From: Bacillota bacterium
GTDB lineage: Bacteria > Bacillota > Clostridia > Christensenellales > Aristaeellaceae
Direction: 5' to 3'
NCBI GenBank assembly: GCA_009787135.1
Contig: WRGP01000194.1
Location: 1-10,751 of the forward strand
DNA length: 10,751 bases
The translations under genes and the position numbers were made by a program. Below the pieces are notes generated by a model that was not told the DNA's origin, searched no databases, and saw nothing but the letters and a program-made list of their open reading frames with translations. Below are positions 1 through 8,873 of the stretch, one piece after another; position 1 is the stretch's first letter, and the number at the start of each line of letters is the position of its first letter.

Positions 1-1131
1 GAGTGTAAGCTTTTCAAACGTATCGCGGCGGGCAATGGCGACCTGCCCCGCCTCAAGGTCGCGGGGCCCCACCTCCACGCGCAGGGGCACGCCCTTCAGT
101 TCCCAGTCGCTGAACTTCCAGCCCGCGCTGACCGTATCGCGGTCGTCAAACTTCACGCGGATGCCCGCGCCGCAAAGCGCGTCCGCGACCCGCCTCGCGC
201 CCTCCAGCACGCCCGCCTTATGCTGGGCGATCGGCAGCACAACCGCCTGTATGGGGGCCGCGTTCGGGGGCAGGCGCAGGCCGCGCTCATCGCCGTGCGT
301 CATGATGATCGCGCCGATCAGCCGGGTGCTCACGCCCCAGCTCGTCTCATGGACAAATTCCAGCTTCCCCTCCCGCGAGAGAAACTTGATGTCAAACGCC
401 TCGGCAAAGTTGGTGCCAAAGTTATGCGTGGTGCCCGCCTGCAGGGCCTTGCCGTCCTGCATCATGGCCTCCATGCTGTACGTGGCGCGCGCGCCGGCGA
501 ATTTTTCGCGCTCGCTCTTTTGCCCCACATAGACGGGTATCGCCAAAACATCCTCCGCGACCTCGCGGTATACCGCCAGCATTTGCAGGGTTTCCGCCTG
601 CGCTTCCTCCGGCGTCTCATGGATGGTGTGCCCCTCCTGCCAGAGGAATTCCGCCGTGCGCAAAAACGGGCGCGTGGTCTTCTCCCAGCGCATCACCGAG
701 CACCATTGGTTGTACTTCATAGGCAAATCGCGCCAGCTCTGCACCCACTTGGCGTACATGGTGCAGAACATCGTCTCGCTCGTGGGCCGGATCGCCAAAC
801 GCTCCTGCAATGTCTCGCCGCCGCCCTGGGTGACCCAAGCCACCTCGGGCGCGAAGCCCTCGACATGCTCCGCCTCCTTGAGCAGCAGGCTCTCGGGGAT
901 CAGCATGGGCATGTAGACGTTTTCATGCCCCGTCGCCTTAAAGCGCGCGTCCATCTCCTGCTGAATCCGCTCCCAGATCGCGTAGCCGTATGGCTTGACG
1001 ACCATACACCCGCGCACGGGCGCATAATCCACCAGGCCCGTCTGCAAAATGACGTCGGTATACCACTGCGAAAAGTCCTGGTCCCGGGGGGTGATGTGTT
1101 GTACGAATTCCTGCTCCTTTTGCTTTGCCAT
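1..1131 (-). CDS. proS: Prolyl-tRNA synthetase, type 3 (archaeal/eukaryote-like), C-terminus cut by window edge
   Basis: This enzyme charges tRNA-Pro with proline in the cytoplasm. The 377 visible codons show a class II synthetase core: a motif 1 region near residues 70-80 (VYMPMLIPE), RPTSET at 115-120, motif 2 at 148-169 (RWEK..RPFLR..EFLWQEGHT) and motif 3 around 266-288 (GVSTRLIGA..THGDERGL). The anticodon-binding domain begins near 290 (PIQAVVLPI). The PFLRTAEFLWQEGHT form and the lack of a large editing insert mark the short archaeal/eukaryote-like type, which many Clostridia use. The family is usually about 475-480 residues, so roughly 100 C-terminal residues lie outside the window. 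The start is the ATG at 1131, preceded by GAGGAGG at 1140-1146 with 8-nt spacing. A T-box leader precedes it. The identification is by recognised motifs and is very secure. Confidence 0.97.
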   Translation of the reverse strand, partial: MAKQKEQEFVQHITPRDQDFSQWYTDVILQTGLVDYAPVRGCMVVKPYGYAIWERIQQEMDARFKATGHENVYMPMLIPESLLLKEAEHVEGFAPEVAWVTQGGGETLQERLAIRPTSETMFCTMYAKWVQSWRDLPMKYNQWCSVMRWEKTTRPFLRTAEFLWQEGHTIHETPEEAQAETLQMLAVYREVAEDVLAIPVYVGQKSEREKFAGARATYSMEAMMQDGKALQAGTTHNFGTNFAEAFDIKFLSREGKLEFVHETSWGVSTRLIGAIIMTHGDERGLRLPPNAAPIQAVVLPIAQHKAGVLEGARRVADALCGAGIRVKFDDRDTVSAGWKFSDWELKGVPLRVEVGPRDLEAGQVAIARRDTFEKLTL

Positions 1132-1148
1132 GGGGTGTGCCTCCTCGC

Positions 1149-1190
1149 AAAAAAATAGCCCGCGCCCCACTGCTGGGACGAAGGCGCGCT
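1149..1190 (-). terminator. Regulated intrinsic terminator of the proS T-box
   Basis: On the minus strand, CGCGCC (1188-1183) can pair with GGCGCG (1166-1161). The loop region contains CCC/GGG that can extend the stem. The structure is followed within a few bases by seven T residues (1155-1149). It lies between the T-box core and the proS ribosome binding site, which is where the T-box attenuator is expected. Its 5' arm overlaps the sequence needed for the antiterminator. Confidence 0.8.
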
Positions 1191-1372
1191 TCGCGGTACC
1201 ACCCGGCTTGACGCGCCCGCGATGCAAGCGCGCCCGCTCTTTGCCTTTATCACGGCTACGCGCCCCCGCCAACCGGAACAGGCCGGAAGGCGGTCCAGGA
1301 GCCCGCGCGCGCTCGCAGCCATGGCGCGCACTCTCTGTACGGGGCAAAACCGCCCATTCTGTCCGCGGGAGA
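1149..1372 (-). ncRNA. T-box riboswitch (proline-specific leader of proS)
   Basis: Reading the minus strand, the leader contains the T-box core GGGTGGTACCGCG (1192-1204), whose UGGUACC is where the 3' end of uncharged tRNA binds. About 100 nt upstream, Stem I can be drawn with base GGCGGT (1354-1349) pairing with ACCGCC (1294-1289). Inside it are the conserved AGAGAG motif (about 1337-1332) and a GGCTG motif (about 1321-1317). The triplet CCT at 1299-1297, just inside the 3' side of the Stem I base and followed by a purine, is a good specifier for proline (CCU codon). A terminator follows the T-box. Uncharged tRNA-Pro should stabilise the antiterminator and permit proS transcription. The T-box identity is direct from sequence. 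The stem boundaries and specifier were folded by hand. Confidence 0.93.
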
Positions 1373-1378
1373 TGAGAC

Positions 1379-1408
1379 ATTATACAATGGAAGGCCGGGG
1401 CGTGTAAA
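1379..1408 (-). promoter_or_regulatory. Sigma-A promoter of proS/T-box transcript
   Basis: On the minus strand, TTTACA (1408-1403) and a perfect TATAAT (1384-1379) are separated by 18 nt. The predicted transcript start, near 1372, leaves a leader of about 240 nt, which is suitable for a full T-box. Confidence 0.75.
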
Positions 1409-1487
1409 GAGGGGGGAATGAAGCCGTCATACGGTAAATATTGCATCGTATCGTATAGATCATGCAGCGATCCCCGGCAATTTATTC

Positions 1488-1516
1488 TTGCGCGCGTTAG
1501 GCGGGCGTGATAAAAT
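1488..1516 (+). promoter_or_regulatory. Probable promoter of the acetyltransferase-permease pair
   Basis: TAAAAT at 1511-1516 matches five of six positions of the -10 consensus. It lies 17 nt downstream of a poor -35 (TTGCGC, 1488-1493). It sits 27 nt before the start codon at 1543 and is divergent from the proS promoter. Confidence 0.4.
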
Positions 1517-1542
1517 GCATGCATACAGGGGGAGGGGTTCCT

Positions 1543-2028
1543 ATGGCCGTTCGCATTTCGGCGCTGACAGAAGAGAATGCCGCCGCCGGCGCGGATATCA
1601 TACGGCGCTCCTTCGCGACGGTCGCGGCCGTGCTTGGCCTGACAAAAGAAAACTGCCCCTCAAACGGCGCTTTTATAGAAGACGCCAAACTCCTTGACGA
1701 ATATCGCCGCGGCATCGAGATGTTTGGGCTGTTCGACAGCGGCCGCCTCGTTGGCTTCATGGCGCTGGAGCGCAAAGATACCGATCTGTTCTACCTGGAA
1801 AAGCTGGCCGTTCTGCCCGAATTCCGGCACAACGGGTACGGCGGCATGCTGGTGGATTTCGCGCGGAATACCGTGCGGCACAAGGGGGGCAAAACCCTCT
1901 CCATCGGCGTCATCCACGAAAACACGCGGCTTGTGCGCTGGTATGAAGCCTTGGGGTTCGCGCACACGCAGATACGCAAATATGACCACCTGCCCTTTGC
2001 CGTGTGCTTTATGAGGCTGGCCGTATGA
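1543..2028 (+). CDS. GNAT-family N-acetyltransferase
   Basis: This 161-residue protein is a single GNAT domain, a fold that transfers an acetyl group from acetyl-CoA to an amine. Motif A is clear: strand LEKLAVLPEF (85-94) followed by RHNGYGG (95-101), the R/QxxGxG/A pyrophosphate-binding loop. Motif B is at 126-139 (ENTRLVRWYEALGF), the usual C-terminal acetyl-CoA-binding region. The ATG at 1543 is chosen because GGAGGGG (1531-1537) precedes it at a normal distance; an upstream GTG at 1507 has no ribosome binding site and overlaps the predicted -10. The stop overlaps the start of the permease gene (ATGA), so the two are probably translationally coupled. The substrate cannot be deduced. A small-molecule amine or a protein N-terminus are both possible. 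Confidence 0.88.
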   Translation: MAVRISALTEENAAAGADIIRRSFATVAAVLGLTKENCPSNGAFIEDAKLLDEYRRGIEMFGLFDSGRLVGFMALERKDTDLFYLEKLAVLPEFRHNGYGGMLVDFARNTVRHKGGKTLSIGVIHENTRLVRWYEALGFAHTQIRKYDHLPFAVCFMRLAV

Positions 2029-2884
2029 ACAAAAAAACCGCCATGCACCTCTTCGCGGCCCTGACGGTCGCGCTCTGGGCCTTGGGCTATGTGATGACCC
2101 GCGTCGCGGTGCGGCATTTTACGGTGGAAGCGATGTCATTCCTGCGCTACCTGATCGCCGCCCTCTTCCTGACGCTTTATGCGGCCGTCCGAAAGATGCG
2201 CCCGCCGAGGCCGAAAGATATACCGCTCTTTTTTCTGGGCGGGGCGATTGGTTTTGCCGTCTACGTCTACGCTATCAACGCCGGGTCAAAAACCTTGCCG
2301 GCATCCACGGTCAGCTTCTTGTCAGCGCCTCGCCAATCCTCACGGCGCTGCTTGCCCGCGTGTTCTTGCGCGAGCGGATCGGCGCGACGGGCTGGATTTC
2401 CGTGGCGTGCGCGTTTTCAGGCGTGGGCGTGATCACCTTTTATAATGGAAGCTTTGCCTTTACTTCCGGCGTGGCCTGGATTTGCCTTGCCACGGTGCTC
2501 ATCAGCCTATACAACATCTACCAGCGAAAGCTGCTGCTCAGGTACAGCCCGCTGGAGGTCACCACCTACTGCATCGTCGCGGGCGCGCTGCTCCTGTCGG
2601 TTTTCGCCAAAAACGCCTTGCCGCAGCTGCTAACCGCCGCGCCGGAAGGGATCGCCGCCATCGTCATCCTGGGCGTTTTCTCGGCGGGCATCGCCTATTT
2701 GTGCTGGGCTTGGGCGCTGAGCAAGGCGGACAAAACCAATGAAGTGACGAGCTATATGTTTGTCACGCCCATCCTGACCACCTTGCTTGGCTTTTTCCTC
2801 ATTGGCGAAGCACCCCATGTTTCCGTTTACATCGGCGGCGCGATGGTTCTTGCGGGCTTGGTGATCTTGTCAAAGGGACGGTAG
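2025..2884 (+). pseudogene. EamA/DMT-family (RhaT/YdcZ-like) permease broken by a one-base deletion
   Basis: Together the two halves encode a complete drug/metabolite transporter of about 286 residues, with ten hydrophobic segments in two EamA repeats. The first half runs in frame from the ATG at 2025 (MNKKTAMHLFAALTVALWALGY) to TVSFL, ending at about 2321. The second half continues one frame over from 2321 (VSASPILTALLARVFLRERIG) to the TAG at 2882-2884. The join reproduces the family's usual SFL-xSxSPxxTALLARxFLxER signature, so one base is missing around 2316-2322 (TTCTTGTCAGC). As written, translation from 2025 ends at 2432 with an unrelated tail, and an ATG at 2360 could start the C-terminal half without a good ribosome binding site. 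This is either a real recent frameshift or a sequencing/assembly error. The substrate is unknown; members export amino acids, nucleosides or small metabolites. Confidence 0.88.
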
Positions 2885-2890
2885 GCGGCG

Positions 2891-2920
2891 TCTTTTTTCT
2901 TTTTGGGAAAAGAAAAAAGA
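2891..2920. repeat. Perfect 13-bp A/T inverted repeat (hairpin, possible terminator or dispersed element)
   Basis: TCTTTTTTCTTTT (2891-2903) and AAAAGAAAAAAGA (2908-2920) are perfect reverse complements around the loop TGGG. The hairpin lies six bases behind the permease stop codon. It lacks the GC-rich stem of a normal intrinsic terminator, and its own arms hold the T run. It may terminate transcription or may be the tip of a repeated element that continues into the G-rich block. Confidence 0.6.
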
Positions 2921-2930
2921 AAAGCCTTTT

Positions 2931-2974
2931 GAGGGGGGGTGAGGGATTGGAATGGGGGGCAATCCCCTCCCCGC
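2931..2974. repeat. G-rich hairpin / potential G-quadruplex block
   Basis: Runs of seven, three and six G residues occur at 2933-2939, 2943-2945 and 2954-2959. AGGGATTG (2942-2949) can pair with CAATCCC-CT (2960-2968, one C bulged), and flanking GGGG/CCCC extend the stem. No coding signal was seen here. The 2885-3069 gap holds this block, the A/T hairpin and otherwise unremarkable A/T-rich sequence. Confidence 0.45.
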
Positions 2975-3069
2975 GAAAAATGTACGCCCGCAAACGGCGG
3001 CAAAATCATCGTTGGTATACAATACGCCGTCTTATGCCATTTTTCAATTTTATAACAAGCACTTCGTCC

Positions 3070-3098
3070 TTGATTCCCGCGCGAAAGAATGATATAAT
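3070..3098 (+). promoter_or_regulatory. Sigma-A promoter of the hydrogenase operon
   Basis: TTGATT (3070-3075) and a perfect TATAAT (3093-3098) have optimal 17-nt spacing. The predicted start near 3105 gives a 5' leader of about 55 nt before the nuoE-like gene. No second promoter is visible in the short gaps between the three downstream genes, so this probably drives the whole operon. Confidence 0.82.
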
Positions 3099-3160
3099 TT
3101 TCACGTCCGCGAAGAAACCATAAACGTATCCTATACAGCATGATGGAGGGGATTATCGCC

Positions 3161-3661
3161 ATGAGTCCAGAAAAAGCTTCGGTAGTCATCGATTTGAGCG
3201 CCGAGGAGCAAGAAAAGCTCGACGCCATCCAGAAGGTGATTGACACCTACAAGGATAAAGAAGGCTGCCTGATCTCGGTCCTTCATCTGGCGCAGGAAAT
3301 CTACGGCTACCTGCCGATGGAGATCCAGCAAAAGATCGCCGACGGCATGGGGTTCTCTTTAAGCCATGTCTCCAGCGTGGTCACCTTCTACTCGTATTTT
3401 TCCATGATCCCGCGCGCGGATCACGCGATCAAGATCTGCATGGGCACCGCCTGCTATGTGCGCGGCGGCAAGCGCATTGTCGACCGGCTGGAGGAGGTGC
3501 TTGGCATCAGCGCCGGGCAGACGACCAGCGACGGAAAGTTTTCCATCGCCATTACCCGCTGCCTGGGCGCGTGCGGCCTGGCCCCTGTCATCATGATCGA
3601 CGAAGAGGTCTATCAGCAGGTCAACCCGGACAAAATCGAAAAAATACTGTCGAAATACTAA
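3161..3661 (+). CDS. nuoE: NuoE-like [2Fe-2S] thioredoxin-fold subunit of a bifurcating [FeFe] hydrogenase (HydC/HndA type)
   Basis: This 166-residue protein belongs to the complex I 24-kDa (NuoE) family. An N-terminal helical region (about 15-80) is followed by a thioredoxin-like ferredoxin domain. The four cluster ligands are visible as C93 and C98 (CMGTAC) and C134 and C138 (CLGAC). The length is typical of hydrogenase-associated NuoE proteins. The protein should carry electrons within a soluble cytoplasmic complex with the NuoF-like subunit encoded next. The ATG at 3161 is preferred because TGGAGGG lies at 3144-3150; an in-frame ATG at 3140 has no ribosome binding site. The downstream gene starts 18 nt after the stop. 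The T. maritima HydC and Desulfovibrio HndA naming applies to this role. The family is secure; assignment to a hydrogenase complex rests on the operon. Confidence 0.95.
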   Translation: MSPEKASVVIDLSAEEQEKLDAIQKVIDTYKDKEGCLISVLHLAQEIYGYLPMEIQQKIADGMGFSLSHVSSVVTFYSYFSMIPRADHAIKICMGTACYVRGGKRIVDRLEEVLGISAGQTTSDGKFSIAITRCLGACGLAPVIMIDEEVYQQVNPDKIEKILSKY

Positions 3662-3679
3662 GCGGCTGAGGTGTGAAAA

Positions 3680-6772
<3,093 letters not shown>

Positions 6773-6782
6773 GAGGTTCGTC

Positions 6783-8591
6783 ATGGCTGAGAAAATCATA
6801 CATCTGACCATCAACGGCAAGCCCATTGCCGCCAAGGAAGGGCAAACCATCCTGCGGGCGGCGCAGGACAACAACATCTACATCCCGAGCCTGTGCTATC
6901 TGGAGGGTGTGCACAAGTTTGGCGGCTGCCGCATGTGCATGGTGGAGGTCGAGGGCGGCCGCACGCTCATGGCCGCCTGCATGGTCACCGTGCGCGAGGG
7001 CATGGTCGTTAAATCCAACTCCGCCAAGGCGCGGCAAGCCCGCAAGCTCAACTGCGAGCTGATTCTCTCCGACCATCCGCAGGACTGCCTCTCCTGCGCC
7101 CGCAGCGGCCAGTGCGAATTGCAGGACCTGTCCCAAACCCTTGGCATCAAAGAAGCCCGCTTCAAGGGCGAGCGCTCCGAAGGCATTACGGATATCTCCC
7201 CCTCGATCACGCGCGATACCGGCAAGTGCATTCTGTGCCGCCGCTGCGTCAGCGTGTGCAACGAGGTGCAGAAGATCGGCGTGCTCAACGCGCAAAACCG
7301 CGGGTTCAAGACCGTGATCGGCCCGTCCGGCGGCCAGTCCATCGGCAAGGTGGATTGCACCAACTGCGGCCAGTGCATCGCCGCCTGCCCGGTCAACGCG
7401 CTGAGCGAGACGGACAGCATCCAACGGGTCTGGGACGCCATCAACGACCCGGACAAGCGCGTCATCGTGCAGGTAGCGCCTTCGGTTCGCGTGGCCATCG
7501 GCGAGGAATTCGGCCTGCCCACGGGCGTGCCTGTGACGGGCAAATTGGCCACGGCGCTCAAGGAGCTGATGTTCGACGACGTGTTCGACACCAACTTTGG
7601 CGCTGACCTGACCATCATGGAAGAGGGCAGCGAATTCTTAAGCCGCGCCAAGGCCGTCCTGCAGGGCGGTAAGGCCACCCTGCCGATGATCACCTCGTGC
7701 AGCCCCGGCTGGGTCAAGTTCTTGGAGCACCGCTTCCCCGGGAGCGTGAAAAACCTGTCCACCTGCAAATCCCCGCACATGATGCTGGGCGCGGTGATCA
7801 AGTCGTACTACGCGCAGAAGCTCGAAATTGATCCCAAGACCATGTACGTCGTCTCCGTCATGCCCTGCACGGCCAAGAAATTCGAAATTCAGCGGCCCGA
7901 GATGACGAACGGCGGCGTGCCGAACGTGGACGCCGTCATCACCACGCGCGAACTGGCCAAGATGATCCGCGAGGCGGGCATTGACTTTGAAAACCTGCCG
8001 GATTCAGACTTTGACGCCCCGCTGGGCATTTCCACCGGCGCGGCGGACATCTTCGGCGTGACGGGCGGCGTCATGGCGGCCGCGCTTCGAACCGTGTATG
8101 AGCTGGTCACCGGCCGGGAGCTGCCCTTTGACAACCTGCGTATCACGCCCATCGAGGGCAACAAACAGATCAAAACCGCGGATCTCACCTTTGAAAACTG
8201 CCTGCCGGCGTACAGCTATCTCGAGGGTTTCACCGCGAAGGTGGCTGTGACCAGCGGCTTCGCGGGCGCGGCCACGCTGATGGAGGAAGTGGCAAAGGGC
8301 GCGTCCCCGTACCATTTCATTGAGGTGATGGGCTGCCCCGGCGGCTGCATCGTGGGCGGCGGCCAGCCGCGCGCCACGGTCCGGACCAAGTGGGCCGACC
8401 GCGCCAAGGGCATCTTTGAAGAGGATCAGCGCAAAAAGCTCCGCAAATCGCACGAGAACCCCGCTTTGCAAAAGCTCTACAACGAGTTTTTGCTGGAGCC
8501 GCTGGGGCATAAGCCGCATGATCTGCTCCATACCAGCTATACGCCGCGCGGCACGTACAATGAGCTGATACAGGAAACAAAGGAACGGTAA
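6783..8591 (+). CDS. hydA: [FeFe] hydrogenase catalytic subunit, NADH-linked (HydA/HndD type)
   Basis: This cytoplasmic enzyme interconverts H2 with protons and electrons. The 602 residues hold, in order: a [2Fe-2S] domain (C38, C49, C52, C66); a His-Cys3 [4Fe-4S] site (H98, C102, C105, C111); two ferredoxin-type clusters (C149, C152, C155, C159 and C192, C195, C198, C202); the H-cluster domain with L1 TSCSPGW (304-310), L2 MPCTAKKFE (360-368) and L3 EVMGCPGGC (514-522) followed by GGGQP; and a small-subunit-like C-terminal tail (RKSHENPALQKLY). L1 has serine where the classical motif TSCCPGW has its second cysteine. AGGAGG (6771-6776) overlaps the upstream stop codon, so translation is closely coupled. 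With NuoE and NuoF partners it fits the trimeric, electron-bifurcating class. Maturases HydEFG are not in the window. Confidence 0.96.
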   Translation: MAEKIIHLTINGKPIAAKEGQTILRAAQDNNIYIPSLCYLEGVHKFGGCRMCMVEVEGGRTLMAACMVTVREGMVVKSNSAKARQARKLNCELILSDHPQDCLSCARSGQCELQDLSQTLGIKEARFKGERSEGITDISPSITRDTGKCILCRRCVSVCNEVQKIGVLNAQNRGFKTVIGPSGGQSIGKVDCTNCGQCIAACPVNALSETDSIQRVWDAINDPDKRVIVQVAPSVRVAIGEEFGLPTGVPVTGKLATALKELMFDDVFDTNFGADLTIMEEGSEFLSRAKAVLQGGKATLPMITSCSPGWVKFLEHRFPGSVKNLSTCKSPHMMLGAVIKSYYAQKLEIDPKTMYVVSVMPCTAKKFEIQRPEMTNGGVPNVDAVITTRELAKMIREAGIDFENLPDSDFDAPLGISTGAADIFGVTGGVMAAALRTVYELVTGRELPFDNLRITPIEGNKQIKTADLTFENCLPAYSYLEGFTAKVAVTSGFAGAATLMEEVAKGASPYHFIEVMGCPGGCIVGGGQPRATVRTKWADRAKGIFEEDQRKKLRKSHENPALQKLYNEFLLEPLGHKPHDLLHTSYTPRGTYNELIQETKER

Positions 8592-8597
8592 GGGTTG

Positions 8598-8638
8598 GAG
8601 GGTTCTAGGGGGCGGCGCCTCCTGGGACCCTCTTTTTT
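8598..8638 (+). terminator. Intrinsic terminator of the hydrogenase operon
   Basis: A 35-nt sequence at 8598-8632 folds end to end into a 16-bp stem (three G-T pairs) with a three-base loop. It starts GAGGGTTC and ends GGGACCCTC, and six T residues (8633-8638) follow directly. It begins seven bases after the hydA stop codon. Confidence 0.93.
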
Positions 8639-8646
8639 AATGGGGA

Positions 8647-8666
8647 AAATTCGCGCAAATTCGCGC
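8647..8666. repeat. Two tandem copies of a 10-bp unit
   Basis: AAATTCGCGC occurs twice head to tail just behind the operon terminator. The function is unknown and it may be chance. The remaining spacer up to 8797 shows no gene. Confidence 0.5.
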
Positions 8667-8753
8667 TGTATCTAGTCCGCAACACTCCGGCGTGGATGAA
8701 GCGCTCAGTGGTGCAGTATCGTGATCACCGGTGGTGCTTATCAGCAACCTTCT

Positions 8754-8772
8754 TTGGGATATTGGGATATTG
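8754..8772. repeat. Short tandem repeat of TTGGGATA
   Basis: TTGGGATA is repeated twice, followed by TTG, about 25 nt upstream of the promoter of the secreted-protein gene. It is probably minor slippage; no operator symmetry is evident. Confidence 0.45.
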
Positions 8773-8797
8773 TCTGTAATTGACGTGCGCCCACTCA

Positions 8798-8826
8798 TTG
8801 ACTTTTCCATTCTGCCAAGCTATACT
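8798..8826 (+). promoter_or_regulatory. Sigma-A promoter of the secreted propeller-like protein
   Basis: TTGACT (8798-8803) and TATACT (8821-8826) have 17-nt spacing. Transcription should start near 8833, about 40 nt before the start codon. This makes the gene independent of the hydrogenase operon. Confidence 0.82.
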
Positions 8827-8873
8827 GCCTGTAGTCAATACCTCAAAGGAGAAAGCAACTGGAGGCTATACCC

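Noticed and set aside
220..1158. A plus-strand open frame of 312 codons.
   Set aside because: It lies opposite the clearly recognisable prolyl-tRNA synthetase gene and has no promoter, ribosome binding site or family motif.
1515..1524. Palindrome ATGCATGCAT overlapping the acetyltransferase promoter.
   Set aside because: It is short and self-repeating, with no second copy in the neighbouring region, so there is no basis for calling an operator.
2360..2884. A separate 174-residue membrane protein gene starting at 2360.
   Set aside because: It is the C-terminal half of the frameshifted permease; its ATG falls inside the conserved ARVFLRER segment and has no ribosome binding site.
3039..3060. 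A possible Rex (NADH-sensing repressor) site upstream of the hydrogenase promoter.
   Set aside because: Only one half-site-like piece (TTATAACAAG) is present, and the inverted partner does not match the TTGTTAA-N-TTAACAA pattern well enough to support a call.
6896..7801. A minus-strand open frame of about 300 codons opposite hydA.
   Set aside because: It is an antisense shadow of the hydrogenase coding sequence, with no recognisable domain or start signal.
8640..8797. A small RNA or small ORF in the spacer after the hydrogenase operon.
   Set aside because: There is no promoter-terminator pair and no ORF with a ribosome binding site inside this spacer. Only short tandem repeats are visible.
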